From: Mucilaginibacter roseus
Lineage (GTDB): Bacteria; Bacteroidota; Bacteroidia; Sphingobacteriales; Sphingobacteriaceae
Direction of reading: 5' to 3'
DNA length: 64,000 bases
NCBI RefSeq assembly: GCF_021215455.1
Contig: NZ_JAJPWV010000001.1
Span: 310,001-374,000, forward strand
Positions 25,078 to 32,520 of the stretch are shown piece after piece. Every line of letters begins with the position of its first letter. Position 1 is the first letter of the stretch. The notes under the pieces were generated by a model that ran no database searches, had not been told where the DNA came from, and was given only the letters and a program-made list of their open reading frames with translations. The position numbers and the translations under genes were made by a program.

Positions 25078-25110
25078 CAAATTTATGCCAGTTTACGAGC
25101 CCGCTTCAAA
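25078..25110 (-). promoter_or_regulatory. Promoter of the 107-residue gene
   Basis: On the minus strand TTTG, 21 bases, then TAAATTTG, an exact fit to the Bacteroidota promoter form. It ends 14 bases before ATG 25063, so the leader is very short. Confidence 0.7.
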
Positions 25111-25198
25111 TGTAAAATTTGCCAGTAAAAGTTCGTAGTTTATAACATACACAGTGCCGGTTTTGTCGGTTAATTCAAACAGCTACACTGTATGCAAA

Positions 25199-26563
25199 TC
25201 AGGAATAAGGTTCCAGGTTAATCAAGTCAGCAGGGTATGGATTATTATTCCAGGCATGATGAATAGCCAATCCCGCGCCAATAGCGGTTGCCTGTGGCAT
25301 AGTGGCCGCGCATACTTGTAAATGTGGAAATGCTGCTGCCAGCAGATGCATGAAAATTTTGTTTTTACTAAATCCACCATCAACAAATAAACACTTTACC
25401 GGCGTACCGTTCAATACCAACTCGGTTGATGATTTTTGTTTGGCAACGATATCCATAATGAGCCAGTAGTAAGCCTCCACATCATTAGTAAACTGATCAA
25501 GGTTTGCAATTTCCTTCGTTTTTGATGACCATTTAAATGATCCTTGTAACGGCGGGTGCTCCTTTTGAACTTTAGCGGCGATGGCATGATCAAAATCAAG
25601 CCTTTCGTACTTTTTTACCGATTGATTGAAATGGGCGGCAATTTGCGCTAAGCGTTGTTCATATTCTGGCCCGGCAAAATAGCGTGAGGCCTTTACCGGT
25701 GTGCCCTTGTACTGTATATAATTAAGACAATCGTTTTCAAGCTGCTCAACGGTAAGCGGCGTTTGGTCAAAAGGGTTTAGTGTAATACTCCAGGTACCTG
25801 TTGAGAGCAGGATAAAAGGTTCAGCAAAGCTAACTAAGTAGGGGATTAGCGCCGACGAACTATCATGTAGCCCGTTGCCTACCATGATGTTATGCTGCCC
25901 ATTAAACTTAACAACGGTTACATCATCACCGGGCTTTAAGGGCGGAAGCAGGTTGTTTAGTTCTTCTTCATAAACCCATCGGTGATAATCATTAGCGGTA
26001 AAATCCCATAACGTGGTATGGCAACCAACGCTGGTGAGTTCAGAAATGGCCTCGCCGCTCAACAAAAAGCTTAGATATTGAGGCAGATGCAGTGCTGCCT
26101 TTACCTTGTTAAACACTTGCGGCTGCTGGTATTTTAAACTATATAACTGCATGCCCGAATTAAGATTGCCCAAAGCCGGAGATGCAGTTTCAATTGCTAT
26201 GGTTTCAGGTGTGCCATGACTTTCATAGAACCTGTCGCGCAATTTGTACGGATACGGTTTGAGGTAATTATAGAGTGGCGTTAAGGTATTGCCATTTTGA
26301 TCGATATACACAAAGCTGGCTCCGTAAGCTGTAAAGTTTATAGCCTTTACATTATATGCATCTGCATTAAGAACTTTGGTTAAGTTATCGCTAATAAAAT
26401 GGCGTAGTTTCTTGAGGTCTTCACACGGGTAGCCGTCTTCATCAGTAATCTCTTCAAGTCTTTCAGCGTGCTCAAATACAACTTCGTATCGCTCGTTAAA
26501 AAGCAATAGCTTCTTGTTAGTTTTACCGATATCAAAAATAGCAATAACAGGTTGGGCGCTCAT
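25199..26563 (-). CDS. rhaB: FGGY-family carbohydrate kinase, probable L-rhamnulokinase
   Basis: Phosphorylates L-rhamnulose to rhamnulose 1-phosphate with ATP. The 454 residues show the N-terminal phosphate motif AIFDIGKTNKKLLLF, a middle glycine-rich segment LLSTGTWSITLNPF and the C-terminal ADENOSINE-type motif LFVDGGFSKNKIFMHLLA with AIGAGLAIHHAW. This is the standard FGGY order and length. Its ATG directly follows the isomerase stop (TAAATG), so the two are translated together. The assignment to rhamnulose rests on the operon (isomerase, aldolase, RhaT) rather than on specificity residues. It is the last gene of the rha transcript. Confidence 0.87.
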   Translation of the reverse strand: MSAQPVIAIFDIGKTNKKLLLFNERYEVVFEHAERLEEITDEDGYPCEDLKKLRHFISDNLTKVLNADAYNVKAINFTAYGASFVYIDQNGNTLTPLYNYLKPYPYKLRDRFYESHGTPETIAIETASPALGNLNSGMQLYSLKYQQPQVFNKVKAALHLPQYLSFLLSGEAISELTSVGCHTTLWDFTANDYHRWVYEEELNNLLPPLKPGDDVTVVKFNGQHNIMVGNGLHDSSSALIPYLVSFAEPFILLSTGTWSITLNPFDQTPLTVEQLENDCLNYIQYKGTPVKASRYFAGPEYEQRLAQIAAHFNQSVKKYERLDFDHAIAAKVQKEHPPLQGSFKWSSKTKEIANLDQFTNDVEAYYWLIMDIVAKQKSSTELVLNGTPVKCLFVDGGFSKNKIFMHLLAAAFPHLQVCAATMPQATAIGAGLAIHHAWNNNPYPADLINLEPYS

Positions 26564-27838
26564 TTATAAACCGGTCGTTACAGTTTTTAGCCCTCGTTCC
26601 TGTATCAGGTTTTCTCTTACCTTAAGCGCGCGGAATGAGCCCACCGGATCTAAAGCGCCGCCTGCCTGCAACCTCGCTTCGGCAAGCAACGGCCTTACGT
26701 CAGTACGGTAGGCTTGCTGCAAAATATTTTGCGCGTGGGCAACATCATTGTTTTGCTGGGCCTGTTTAAGTTTCTCCTGATCAATTAAAAGAGCCTGCGC
26801 ATAAGCGATCTTAATAGCCTCTACCGACTGCAGCAGGTCTTCAACCGGGTCTTTAATATTATGTGATGCATCTATCATCCATCCAATACCGGTGGCATGG
26901 TTTAAACCGCGGGCATCCAGGCCTTCAACCAGCTCATTAAATATCAGGAACAGCTGGTAGGGGTTGATACTGCCCACCGTTAGGTCATCATCTCCATACT
27001 TTGAGTCGTTAAAGTGAAATCCTGCAAGCTTGCCCTCCATCAGCAACAGCGACACTATTTGCTCGATGTTGGTGTTAGGCAGATGGTGACCAAGATCAAC
27101 CAATGTGCTTGCCCTTTGCCCAAGTTTATTGGCCAATAAATAAGATTGACCCCAATCGCCGATGGTAGTAGAATAAAAGTTAGGCTCGTAAGGTTTGTAC
27201 TCTATCCAGATTTTCCAGTCATCGGGCAGTGCCGCGTAAACCTGTTGTAAACTTTCAAACGTGTTTTGAAATGCGTTACGAAAGTTAAGCTGCCCCGGGA
27301 AGTTTGATCCGTCAGCCAGCCAAACTGATAGCGCTTTCGAACCAAGTTCAACGCCATATTTTATTACTTCAATATTATGTTCAACAGCTTGCTGGCGCAC
27401 GGCTTTGTCTACATGATGCAGTGAACCGTACTTATAACTCAGCGCTTGATGAGGTTGATCCTGAAAAGTATTGGAGTTTACAGCATCAAAGTGTAAGCCT
27501 AATTGTGAGGCAAATGCTTTTATGGATGGCGCGTTATCCGGAATATCCCAGGGTATATGCAATGAAATGGAGTTACTTGAGCGGTTAAGCGCGTGTATTA
27601 GTCCTACGTCCTCAATCTTTTCTTCCAGACTGCGCGGCTCGCCACCGCCGGAGAAACGCCCAAAGCGGGTTCCGCCGGTACCAAGTGCCCAACTCGGTAT
27701 AGCAATGTTGAAGGCTATAAGCTTCAGTATGATAGCTTCAGCGTTATCAATTTCGCCCGCCAGGTAATTAAACCGGCGCTCGTGCGCTGGCAAAAGGTCA
27801 TTATTGAGGTCTTGAAGAATCTCCTTATTTATTTGCAT
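26564..27838 (-). CDS. rhaI: L-rhamnose isomerase, RhaI type (TIM barrel)
   Basis: Converts L-rhamnose to L-rhamnulose in the cytoplasm. The 424-residue protein is of the metal-dependent TIM-barrel isomerase group represented by Pseudomonas stutzeri L-rhamnose isomerase, not the E. coli RhaA type. Diagnostic pieces are AIPSWALGTGGTRFGRF, SLHIPWDIPDN, WIEYKPYEPNFYSTTIGDWG, LVDLGHHLPNTNIEQIV and AGFHFNDSKYGDDDLTVGS, which contain the Glu, Asp and His metal ligands. It is followed without a gap by the kinase and preceded by the aldolase/dehydrogenase with a 60-base spacer. TIM-barrel isomerases can act on several sugars; context supports rhamnose. Confidence 0.9.
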   Translation of the reverse strand: MQINKEILQDLNNDLLPAHERRFNYLAGEIDNAEAIILKLIAFNIAIPSWALGTGGTRFGRFSGGGEPRSLEEKIEDVGLIHALNRSSNSISLHIPWDIPDNAPSIKAFASQLGLHFDAVNSNTFQDQPHQALSYKYGSLHHVDKAVRQQAVEHNIEVIKYGVELGSKALSVWLADGSNFPGQLNFRNAFQNTFESLQQVYAALPDDWKIWIEYKPYEPNFYSTTIGDWGQSYLLANKLGQRASTLVDLGHHLPNTNIEQIVSLLLMEGKLAGFHFNDSKYGDDDLTVGSINPYQLFLIFNELVEGLDARGLNHATGIGWMIDASHNIKDPVEDLLQSVEAIKIAYAQALLIDQEKLKQAQQNNDVAHAQNILQQAYRTDVRPLLAEARLQAGGALDPVGSFRALKVRENLIQERGLKTVTTGL

Positions 27839-27898
27839 GGTATAATTCAGGTTATCAACCGGGTCGCGATTGGTGCACGACCCGGTGTAATTTACAAT

Positions 27899-30013
27899 TT
27901 AACGCACAAAACCAGCGGCAACCCCGCCGTCAACATTTATAACATTGCCTGTCGATTTATTGAGCAAGCCGCCCGTAATGGCTATGCAGGCGTTGGCAAT
28001 ATCCTCTGGCAAAATAATCTCATTAAGTAAAGTGCGTTTGGCGTAATACGCAGGTAACTCATCAACAGTAACACCGTAGGCTTTAGCACGACCTTCGGCC
28101 CAGCCGCCTGCCCAAATATTGCTGTCACTTATAACGGCATCCGGATTAATTACGTTTACACGTATCTTATCTGAACCGAGTTCGGCGGCGTTTAGCCTGC
28201 TTAAGTGCAGTTGAGCAGCTTTGGCGCTACCATAGCCTGCGTTATTTGGTCCGCTTACCAAGGCGTTTTTGCTTACTATATTGATAATGTCACCGCCAAT
28301 GGCTTGCTTTTTTAGGATGTCAACGGCTGCCTGTGTAACCAGGAATTGCCCTTTTACTAAAACATCATACAACAGGTCCCAATCTTTTTCGGTATGGTCG
28401 GCAATAGTTTTAGATATGGAAAGGCCGGCATTATTAACTACGATGTCCACGCCGCCAAAAGCCAGTGCCGCGGCATCAAATGCTTCCTGTATTTGGTTTT
28501 TGTCCGTAACGTCTAACACGGCGGTTGCATAGGCGTCTTTTCCGAACTCCGTGTTAAATTCGTCGGCGGCGCCATTCAGGCGTTCGGTGTTCATGTCATT
28601 CAAGATTACTACCGCACCTTCCTGAACAAACCTTTTTGCTATTGCCTTACCGATGCCACCTGCGCTGCCGGTAACAAGCGCCACCCTGCCCGACAGTATC
28701 TTTGGTTTAGGCATACGCTGCAGTTTAGCTTCTTCCAACAGCCAGTATTCAATATCAAATGCTTCCTGGCGTGGGAGCGAGGTGTACTCGGAGATAGCTT
28801 CCGCGCCTTTCATTACATTGATGGCGTTTATATAAAATTCAGCGGCTACGCGTGCGGTTTGCTTATCCTTGGCAAAAGTGAACATGCCCACACCCGGATA
28901 CAAAATCACCACGGGGTTAGCATCCCTTATTGCTGGGCTATTTGGGTGTTTGCAGGTGTTGTAATAGTCGGTATACATTTGGCGATAGGCCTCAAACGCA
29001 GGTGACAACTGGTTTTTTAACGATTCCACATCACTCAGGTCGGCATCTTTTTCTAATTCCAAAACCAGCGGACTAATCTTGGTGCGCAAAAAGTGATCGG
29101 GACAACTGGTACCGAGTGGCGCGAGACGCTCGAGGTCGTTTGAATTAATGAATTCAAGCACACGGCTATCATCCGTAAAATGGCCTACCATGCGCGTTTT
29201 TGAGGAGCAGAAGCCGCGTAATATAGGCGCTAATGCCGCGGCTTGCTGCTTCCTGGCTGTTTCATTAAGGCTTTCTATGCGTTGGCCACTAAACGTCGGG
29301 CTTTTTTTGCCATAGTTATCTTCTAAATAAGCTGCGCATTTTTCAATTACTTCGAGGGTGTTGATATAGCTCTCGTATGCCGTATTGCCCCAGGTGAACA
29401 AACCGTGCGAACCCAGCATAATACCCCGGATGCCCGGATTAGCATCAAGGCAGGCCTTAAGTTGCAGGCCAAGCTCAAACCCGGGTTTTTTCCATTCTAC
29501 CCAGCCAATACTACCGCCGAATAATTCTTCTGTTATACGCTTGCCGTCCTTTGCTGCCGCTATGGCGATTGCCGCGTCTGGGTGCAGGTGATCAATATGC
29601 GCGAAGGGCAAAAAGCCATGCAGCGGTGTATCAATTGATGGCGCTTTTGACGACAGATCAAATATGCAATGGTTAAACAATTCCACCATTTCATCCTCAT
29701 ATTCAACGCCACGGTAAATATTTTTAAGGCTACGCAACCTATCTACATAAAGAGCTGCAAGTCCGTTCTTTTTCAGTGTACCCAAATCGCCGCCTGATCC
29801 TTTTACCCACATCACCTCAACCGGAGCGCCGGTAAGCGGATCATTTGCGGTTACTTTGCAAGAGGTGTTTCCGCCGCCGTAATTGGTGAGGCGCAGGTCG
29901 GCGCCCAATAAATTTGAGCGGTATATCAATAAAGCTACTTCGTCGCCGGCGAGTTTAGCAGCCTCGGCTTCGTCCCATAAGTAACTTACATGTTTAAATT
30001 GCGTAGCAGACAT
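27899..30013 (-). CDS. rhaEW: Bifunctional L-rhamnulose-1-phosphate aldolase / lactaldehyde dehydrogenase
   Basis: A 704-residue fusion. The N-terminal half (about 20-420) is a class II aldolase/adducin domain with LRLTNYGGGNTSCKV, HGFLPFAHIDHLHPDA (zinc-binding His) and MLGSHGLFTWG. It splits rhamnulose 1-phosphate to dihydroxyacetone phosphate and L-lactaldehyde. The C-terminal half (about 435-704) is a short-chain dehydrogenase with VALVTGSAGGIGKAIAKRF, VVNNAGLSISK, catalytic Tyr/Lys in NAGYGSAKAA and INVDGGVAAGF. It is presumed to oxidise lactaldehyde to lactate. The fusion is known from Bacillus and many Bacteroidota and replaces separate RhaD and AldA. It sits between rhaT (25-base gap) and rhaI. 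Confidence 0.92.
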   Translation of the reverse strand: MSATQFKHVSYLWDEAEAAKLAGDEVALLIYRSNLLGADLRLTNYGGGNTSCKVTANDPLTGAPVEVMWVKGSGGDLGTLKKNGLAALYVDRLRSLKNIYRGVEYEDEMVELFNHCIFDLSSKAPSIDTPLHGFLPFAHIDHLHPDAAIAIAAAKDGKRITEELFGGSIGWVEWKKPGFELGLQLKACLDANPGIRGIMLGSHGLFTWGNTAYESYINTLEVIEKCAAYLEDNYGKKSPTFSGQRIESLNETARKQQAAALAPILRGFCSSKTRMVGHFTDDSRVLEFINSNDLERLAPLGTSCPDHFLRTKISPLVLELEKDADLSDVESLKNQLSPAFEAYRQMYTDYYNTCKHPNSPAIRDANPVVILYPGVGMFTFAKDKQTARVAAEFYINAINVMKGAEAISEYTSLPRQEAFDIEYWLLEEAKLQRMPKPKILSGRVALVTGSAGGIGKAIAKRFVQEGAVVILNDMNTERLNGAADEFNTEFGKDAYATAVLDVTDKNQIQEAFDAAALAFGGVDIVVNNAGLSISKTIADHTEKDWDLLYDVLVKGQFLVTQAAVDILKKQAIGGDIINIVSKNALVSGPNNAGYGSAKAAQLHLSRLNAAELGSDKIRVNVINPDAVISDSNIWAGGWAEGRAKAYGVTVDELPAYYAKRTLLNEIILPEDIANACIAITGGLLNKSTGNVINVDGGVAAGFVR

Positions 30014-30038
30014 ATTGTGTTTTTATAATTATCAGATT

Positions 30039-31112
30039 TTATTTTAAAGAGTTACCATATCCAACCAATAGCACCGATATGATGATGGTAACAATGCCGG
30101 CTATCAGTGTTTTTTTAGCTTTGCCGCTTACCCCTTTCCATTCTTTCAGCGCCAAGCCCCACAGGTTGGCAATTAAAATGATAGATGCCATGTGCAGTAT
30201 CCACGAGCTGGCGCCATTGCCCAGTTTGCTTTCGCCCATGCCGTAAAAAAAGAACTGCATAAACCAGGTAGTACCTGCCAACGCCGAAAAGATGTAATTT
30301 TTAAGCAGGGGAGTGCTGCTATCAGTATAGTTAGCAAATGTTTTGTTACGAGCATTAAGTGTCATACACCAAATGAAATTGGTAGTAAAACCACCCCAAA
30401 GTATAACCACATAAGTGACGTTGTTTGAGAAAAGGAAGTTCCCTCGCTGCGGGTGTTGAACCTGCCACGCGGCATTAGCTACCGTCGCCATGGCTTTACC
30501 GGCTTCGATACCGAAATTAAAACAAGCGCTCAATACGCCTGATACAATCGCTACAAGAATGCCGAGTCCGAAACGGTAATCCTTATTCTTAGCTTGCGGG
30601 TTTACCGCCATATCACGTTCTTTGAGCATACCCGCCCGGCCGCATATAATAATGCCAATTACACATACCAGGATACCAAGGAGCACTACTTGTCCCCATG
30701 GATTCTGTACCATATCGGTAATAGTGTCCTTACCTGGTTGCGGATTAAAATTATAGTAAACTGACGGGATGATGGAGCCGAACACGGCGCACAAACCTAA
30801 AATAATAGTGCTACCTAATGATACGCCAAGATACCGAACGCCCAGCCCATAAGTTAAACCACCAATGCCCCATAACAAGCCAAAAGAGTAGGTAAGTAAT
30901 AATATATCGCCATTGGTTTGGGCTGTAATTTGGGTGAAGTTGGGTATGGTAAGCCAGGCGGCCACAGGCGGAATAATAATCCACGAAAACAATCCGCCCG
31001 CTATCCAAAAGCTTTCCCAGGCCCAGCCTTTTACTTTTTTGTAAGGGATATAAAAGCTACCCGAGGCAAAGCCGCCAATAAAGTGGTAAATAATACCGAA
31101 GATAACCTGCAT
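30039..31112 (-). CDS. rhaT: L-rhamnose/H+ symporter
   Basis: A 357-residue inner-membrane carrier with ten hydrophobic segments, as in the drug/metabolite transporter-type RhaT family. It opens IFGIIYHFIGGFASGSFYIPYKKVKGWAWESFW, here split as IFGIIYHFIGGFASGSFYIP and KKVKGWAWESFW, a clear RhaT signature. ILGLCAVFGSIIPS, GVLSACFNFGIEAGKAMA and WILHMASIILIANLWGL also match. It imports L-rhamnose released outside or in the periplasm. It is the first gene after the regulator's 136-base gap, which contains a copy of the AACTATCC element, so it likely has its own regulated promoter. Confidence 0.93.
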   Translation of the reverse strand: MQVIFGIIYHFIGGFASGSFYIPYKKVKGWAWESFWIAGGLFSWIIIPPVAAWLTIPNFTQITAQTNGDILLLTYSFGLLWGIGGLTYGLGVRYLGVSLGSTIILGLCAVFGSIIPSVYYNFNPQPGKDTITDMVQNPWGQVVLLGILVCVIGIIICGRAGMLKERDMAVNPQAKNKDYRFGLGILVAIVSGVLSACFNFGIEAGKAMATVANAAWQVQHPQRGNFLFSNNVTYVVILWGGFTTNFIWCMTLNARNKTFANYTDSSTPLLKNYIFSALAGTTWFMQFFFYGMGESKLGNGASSWILHMASIILIANLWGLALKEWKGVSGKAKKTLIAGIVTIIISVLLVGYGNSLK

Positions 31113-31173
31113 CGCTAAAATTTAAGTTTAAGTAACCGGCTGGTCGCATATCGTAATATATGCGGGGTTTCAG

Positions 31174-31207
31174 GCTAAGGTATAGCTAAGGTATCAGCAA
31201 ACTATCC
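31174..31207 (-). promoter_or_regulatory. Candidate operator region of the rhaT operon
   Basis: AAACTATCC at 31199-31207 repeats the element found twice upstream of the regulator gene, and overlaps a possible -33 TTTG (minus strand, CAAA at 31198-31201). A direct repeat GCTAAGGTAT occurs twice with an 11-base period (31174-31183, 31185-31194) and contains TACCTTAG strings resembling -7 boxes on the minus strand. The best TTTG to -7 spacing is only 15, so the promoter itself is uncertain. Confidence 0.45.
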
Positions 31208-31248
31208 TTTACCGTCTTATTAGGTAAGGCGCGAAACTATTTAACTAC

Positions 31249-32277
31249 TCACAGCGAGTTTCGTACCACCACGTTAAAAGGCACGGCGTAATGGCCTTTT
31301 TCATCATTCATTACTAATTCGGCGGTGCGCATTCCTAAAGCAACAAAGTCGGTTGAAATGGTTGTTATTCCGTCCAGTATAACTTCTTTAATATCTGTTT
31401 CATTGTATGATATCAGGCCCACGTCCTTACCTATTACATAAGGCGTATGCTTTATTTTCCTGATTAGTTTTATCAGGTCATCTTCAGCTACGTTGATATA
31501 TACCGTTTCAGGGCTTATCTCGTGATGCTCGAGCGTACTTAATACTTCAAAGTCAAAGGCGAGGTCCAGGCAAAAATTCTCAAAGCCGCGAATAATGCCC
31601 TGTGAGTAATACGCCCCATCCGGAAAGATGAGTTTTAGCTGCCTGTATTTTTTAAGATGATCGTTCAGTCGTAAAAGCGCGCTGTAAATGTCATTGGCGA
31701 AGTCCTCATAAACCGCCGCGAATTCGCCATTGATGCTCGTCGGCAGCTTATCCATAATAATGAGCTTATTTTTCGGCAGGGAATTGATAAGGCGATAGCT
31801 TTCTTCATAATCGTCAATAAAATAAGGTAGAATTACCAGCTTATGATAGGTTTCCAGAGCGCGCTCGTTTAATATTTTTTTAAACAGATAGGCATCGTTA
31901 TTATACACATAAAAATCAACCGAGGCATTGCTGCCCAGCGTTTCCACAAAAGCATCATAAATGATTTTTTTATGGGTACTTAGCTTGTTAAACAACAGCA
32001 ATACACGGGTGGGGTCATTAAATTCGGTATGGTTCACAAAGCAACCCTTGCCCGGTATGGTGGCAACTATCCCGGCCTTCTTCATATCGTTATACGCCCG
32101 TTCAATTGATCCTCTTGACAGATCAAGCGCGATGCTCAGGTCGTTTATCGAGGGTAACATATCACCCTTTACTACATCACCGGCTTTTATACCTGCAATA
32201 ATACAATTAGCCAGCTGCCTGTATTTGGGCGTAACACTGTATTCATCAATCGTTATAATCTTCAGATAATTCTTCAT
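31249..32277 (-). CDS. GntR-type transcriptional regulator with sugar-binding-like domain, probable rhamnose regulator
   Basis: A 342-residue regulator. The N-terminal winged helix-turn-helix of the GntR type (about 12-82; KYRQLANCIIAGIKAG, MLPSINDLSIALDLSRGSIE, GIVATIPGKGCFV) is joined to a LacI/periplasmic-binding-protein-like ligand domain (about 90-342; VLLLFNKLST, LVILPYFIDD, VGLISYNETDIKEV, ISTDFVALGMRTAELV). This architecture is common for sugar regulators in Bacteroidota. It lies upstream of the rhaT operon in the same direction and shares with it the AACTATCC element, so it most likely controls the rha genes and itself. The effector (rhamnose or rhamnulose) is inferred. Confidence 0.87.
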   Translation of the reverse strand: MKNYLKIITIDEYSVTPKYRQLANCIIAGIKAGDVVKGDMLPSINDLSIALDLSRGSIERAYNDMKKAGIVATIPGKGCFVNHTEFNDPTRVLLLFNKLSTHKKIIYDAFVETLGSNASVDFYVYNNDAYLFKKILNERALETYHKLVILPYFIDDYEESYRLINSLPKNKLIIMDKLPTSINGEFAAVYEDFANDIYSALLRLNDHLKKYRQLKLIFPDGAYYSQGIIRGFENFCLDLAFDFEVLSTLEHHEISPETVYINVAEDDLIKLIRKIKHTPYVIGKDVGLISYNETDIKEVILDGITTISTDFVALGMRTAELVMNDEKGHYAVPFNVVVRNSL

Positions 32278-32321
32278 TGGTTGTTGATCATATTCGGGTT
32301 AGCATAATTGGTGCGTTAAAG

Positions 32322-32388
32322 CTAACGTAGCGAGATTAAATAACTATCCCAAACTGTTCGCGGCATAAAAAGAGAGTAGGGGATAGTT
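32322..32388 (-). promoter_or_regulatory. Promoter and candidate operators of the GntR-type regulator
   Basis: On the minus strand TTTG (plus 32350-32353), 20 bases, then TACGTTAG (plus 32322-32329), one mismatch from TAnnTTTG. AACTATCCC at 32342-32350 lies in the spacer and touches the -33 box. Its exact inverse GGGATAGTT is at 32380-32388, upstream. Two facing half-sites around the promoter fit autorepression and control of the divergent GH78 gene at 32521. Confidence 0.55.
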
Positions 32389-32520
32389 CTCAATTATCAA
32401 ATCAATACGTTTGCCATACCAGTAAAGTAAACCTGCTGTAGTTACAGGCAATATCATTATTTTGCCTTTAAATTAAAGCATCCGGTTATTCCTGGTCAGT
32501 TCTATTTATTATAAACCCGC

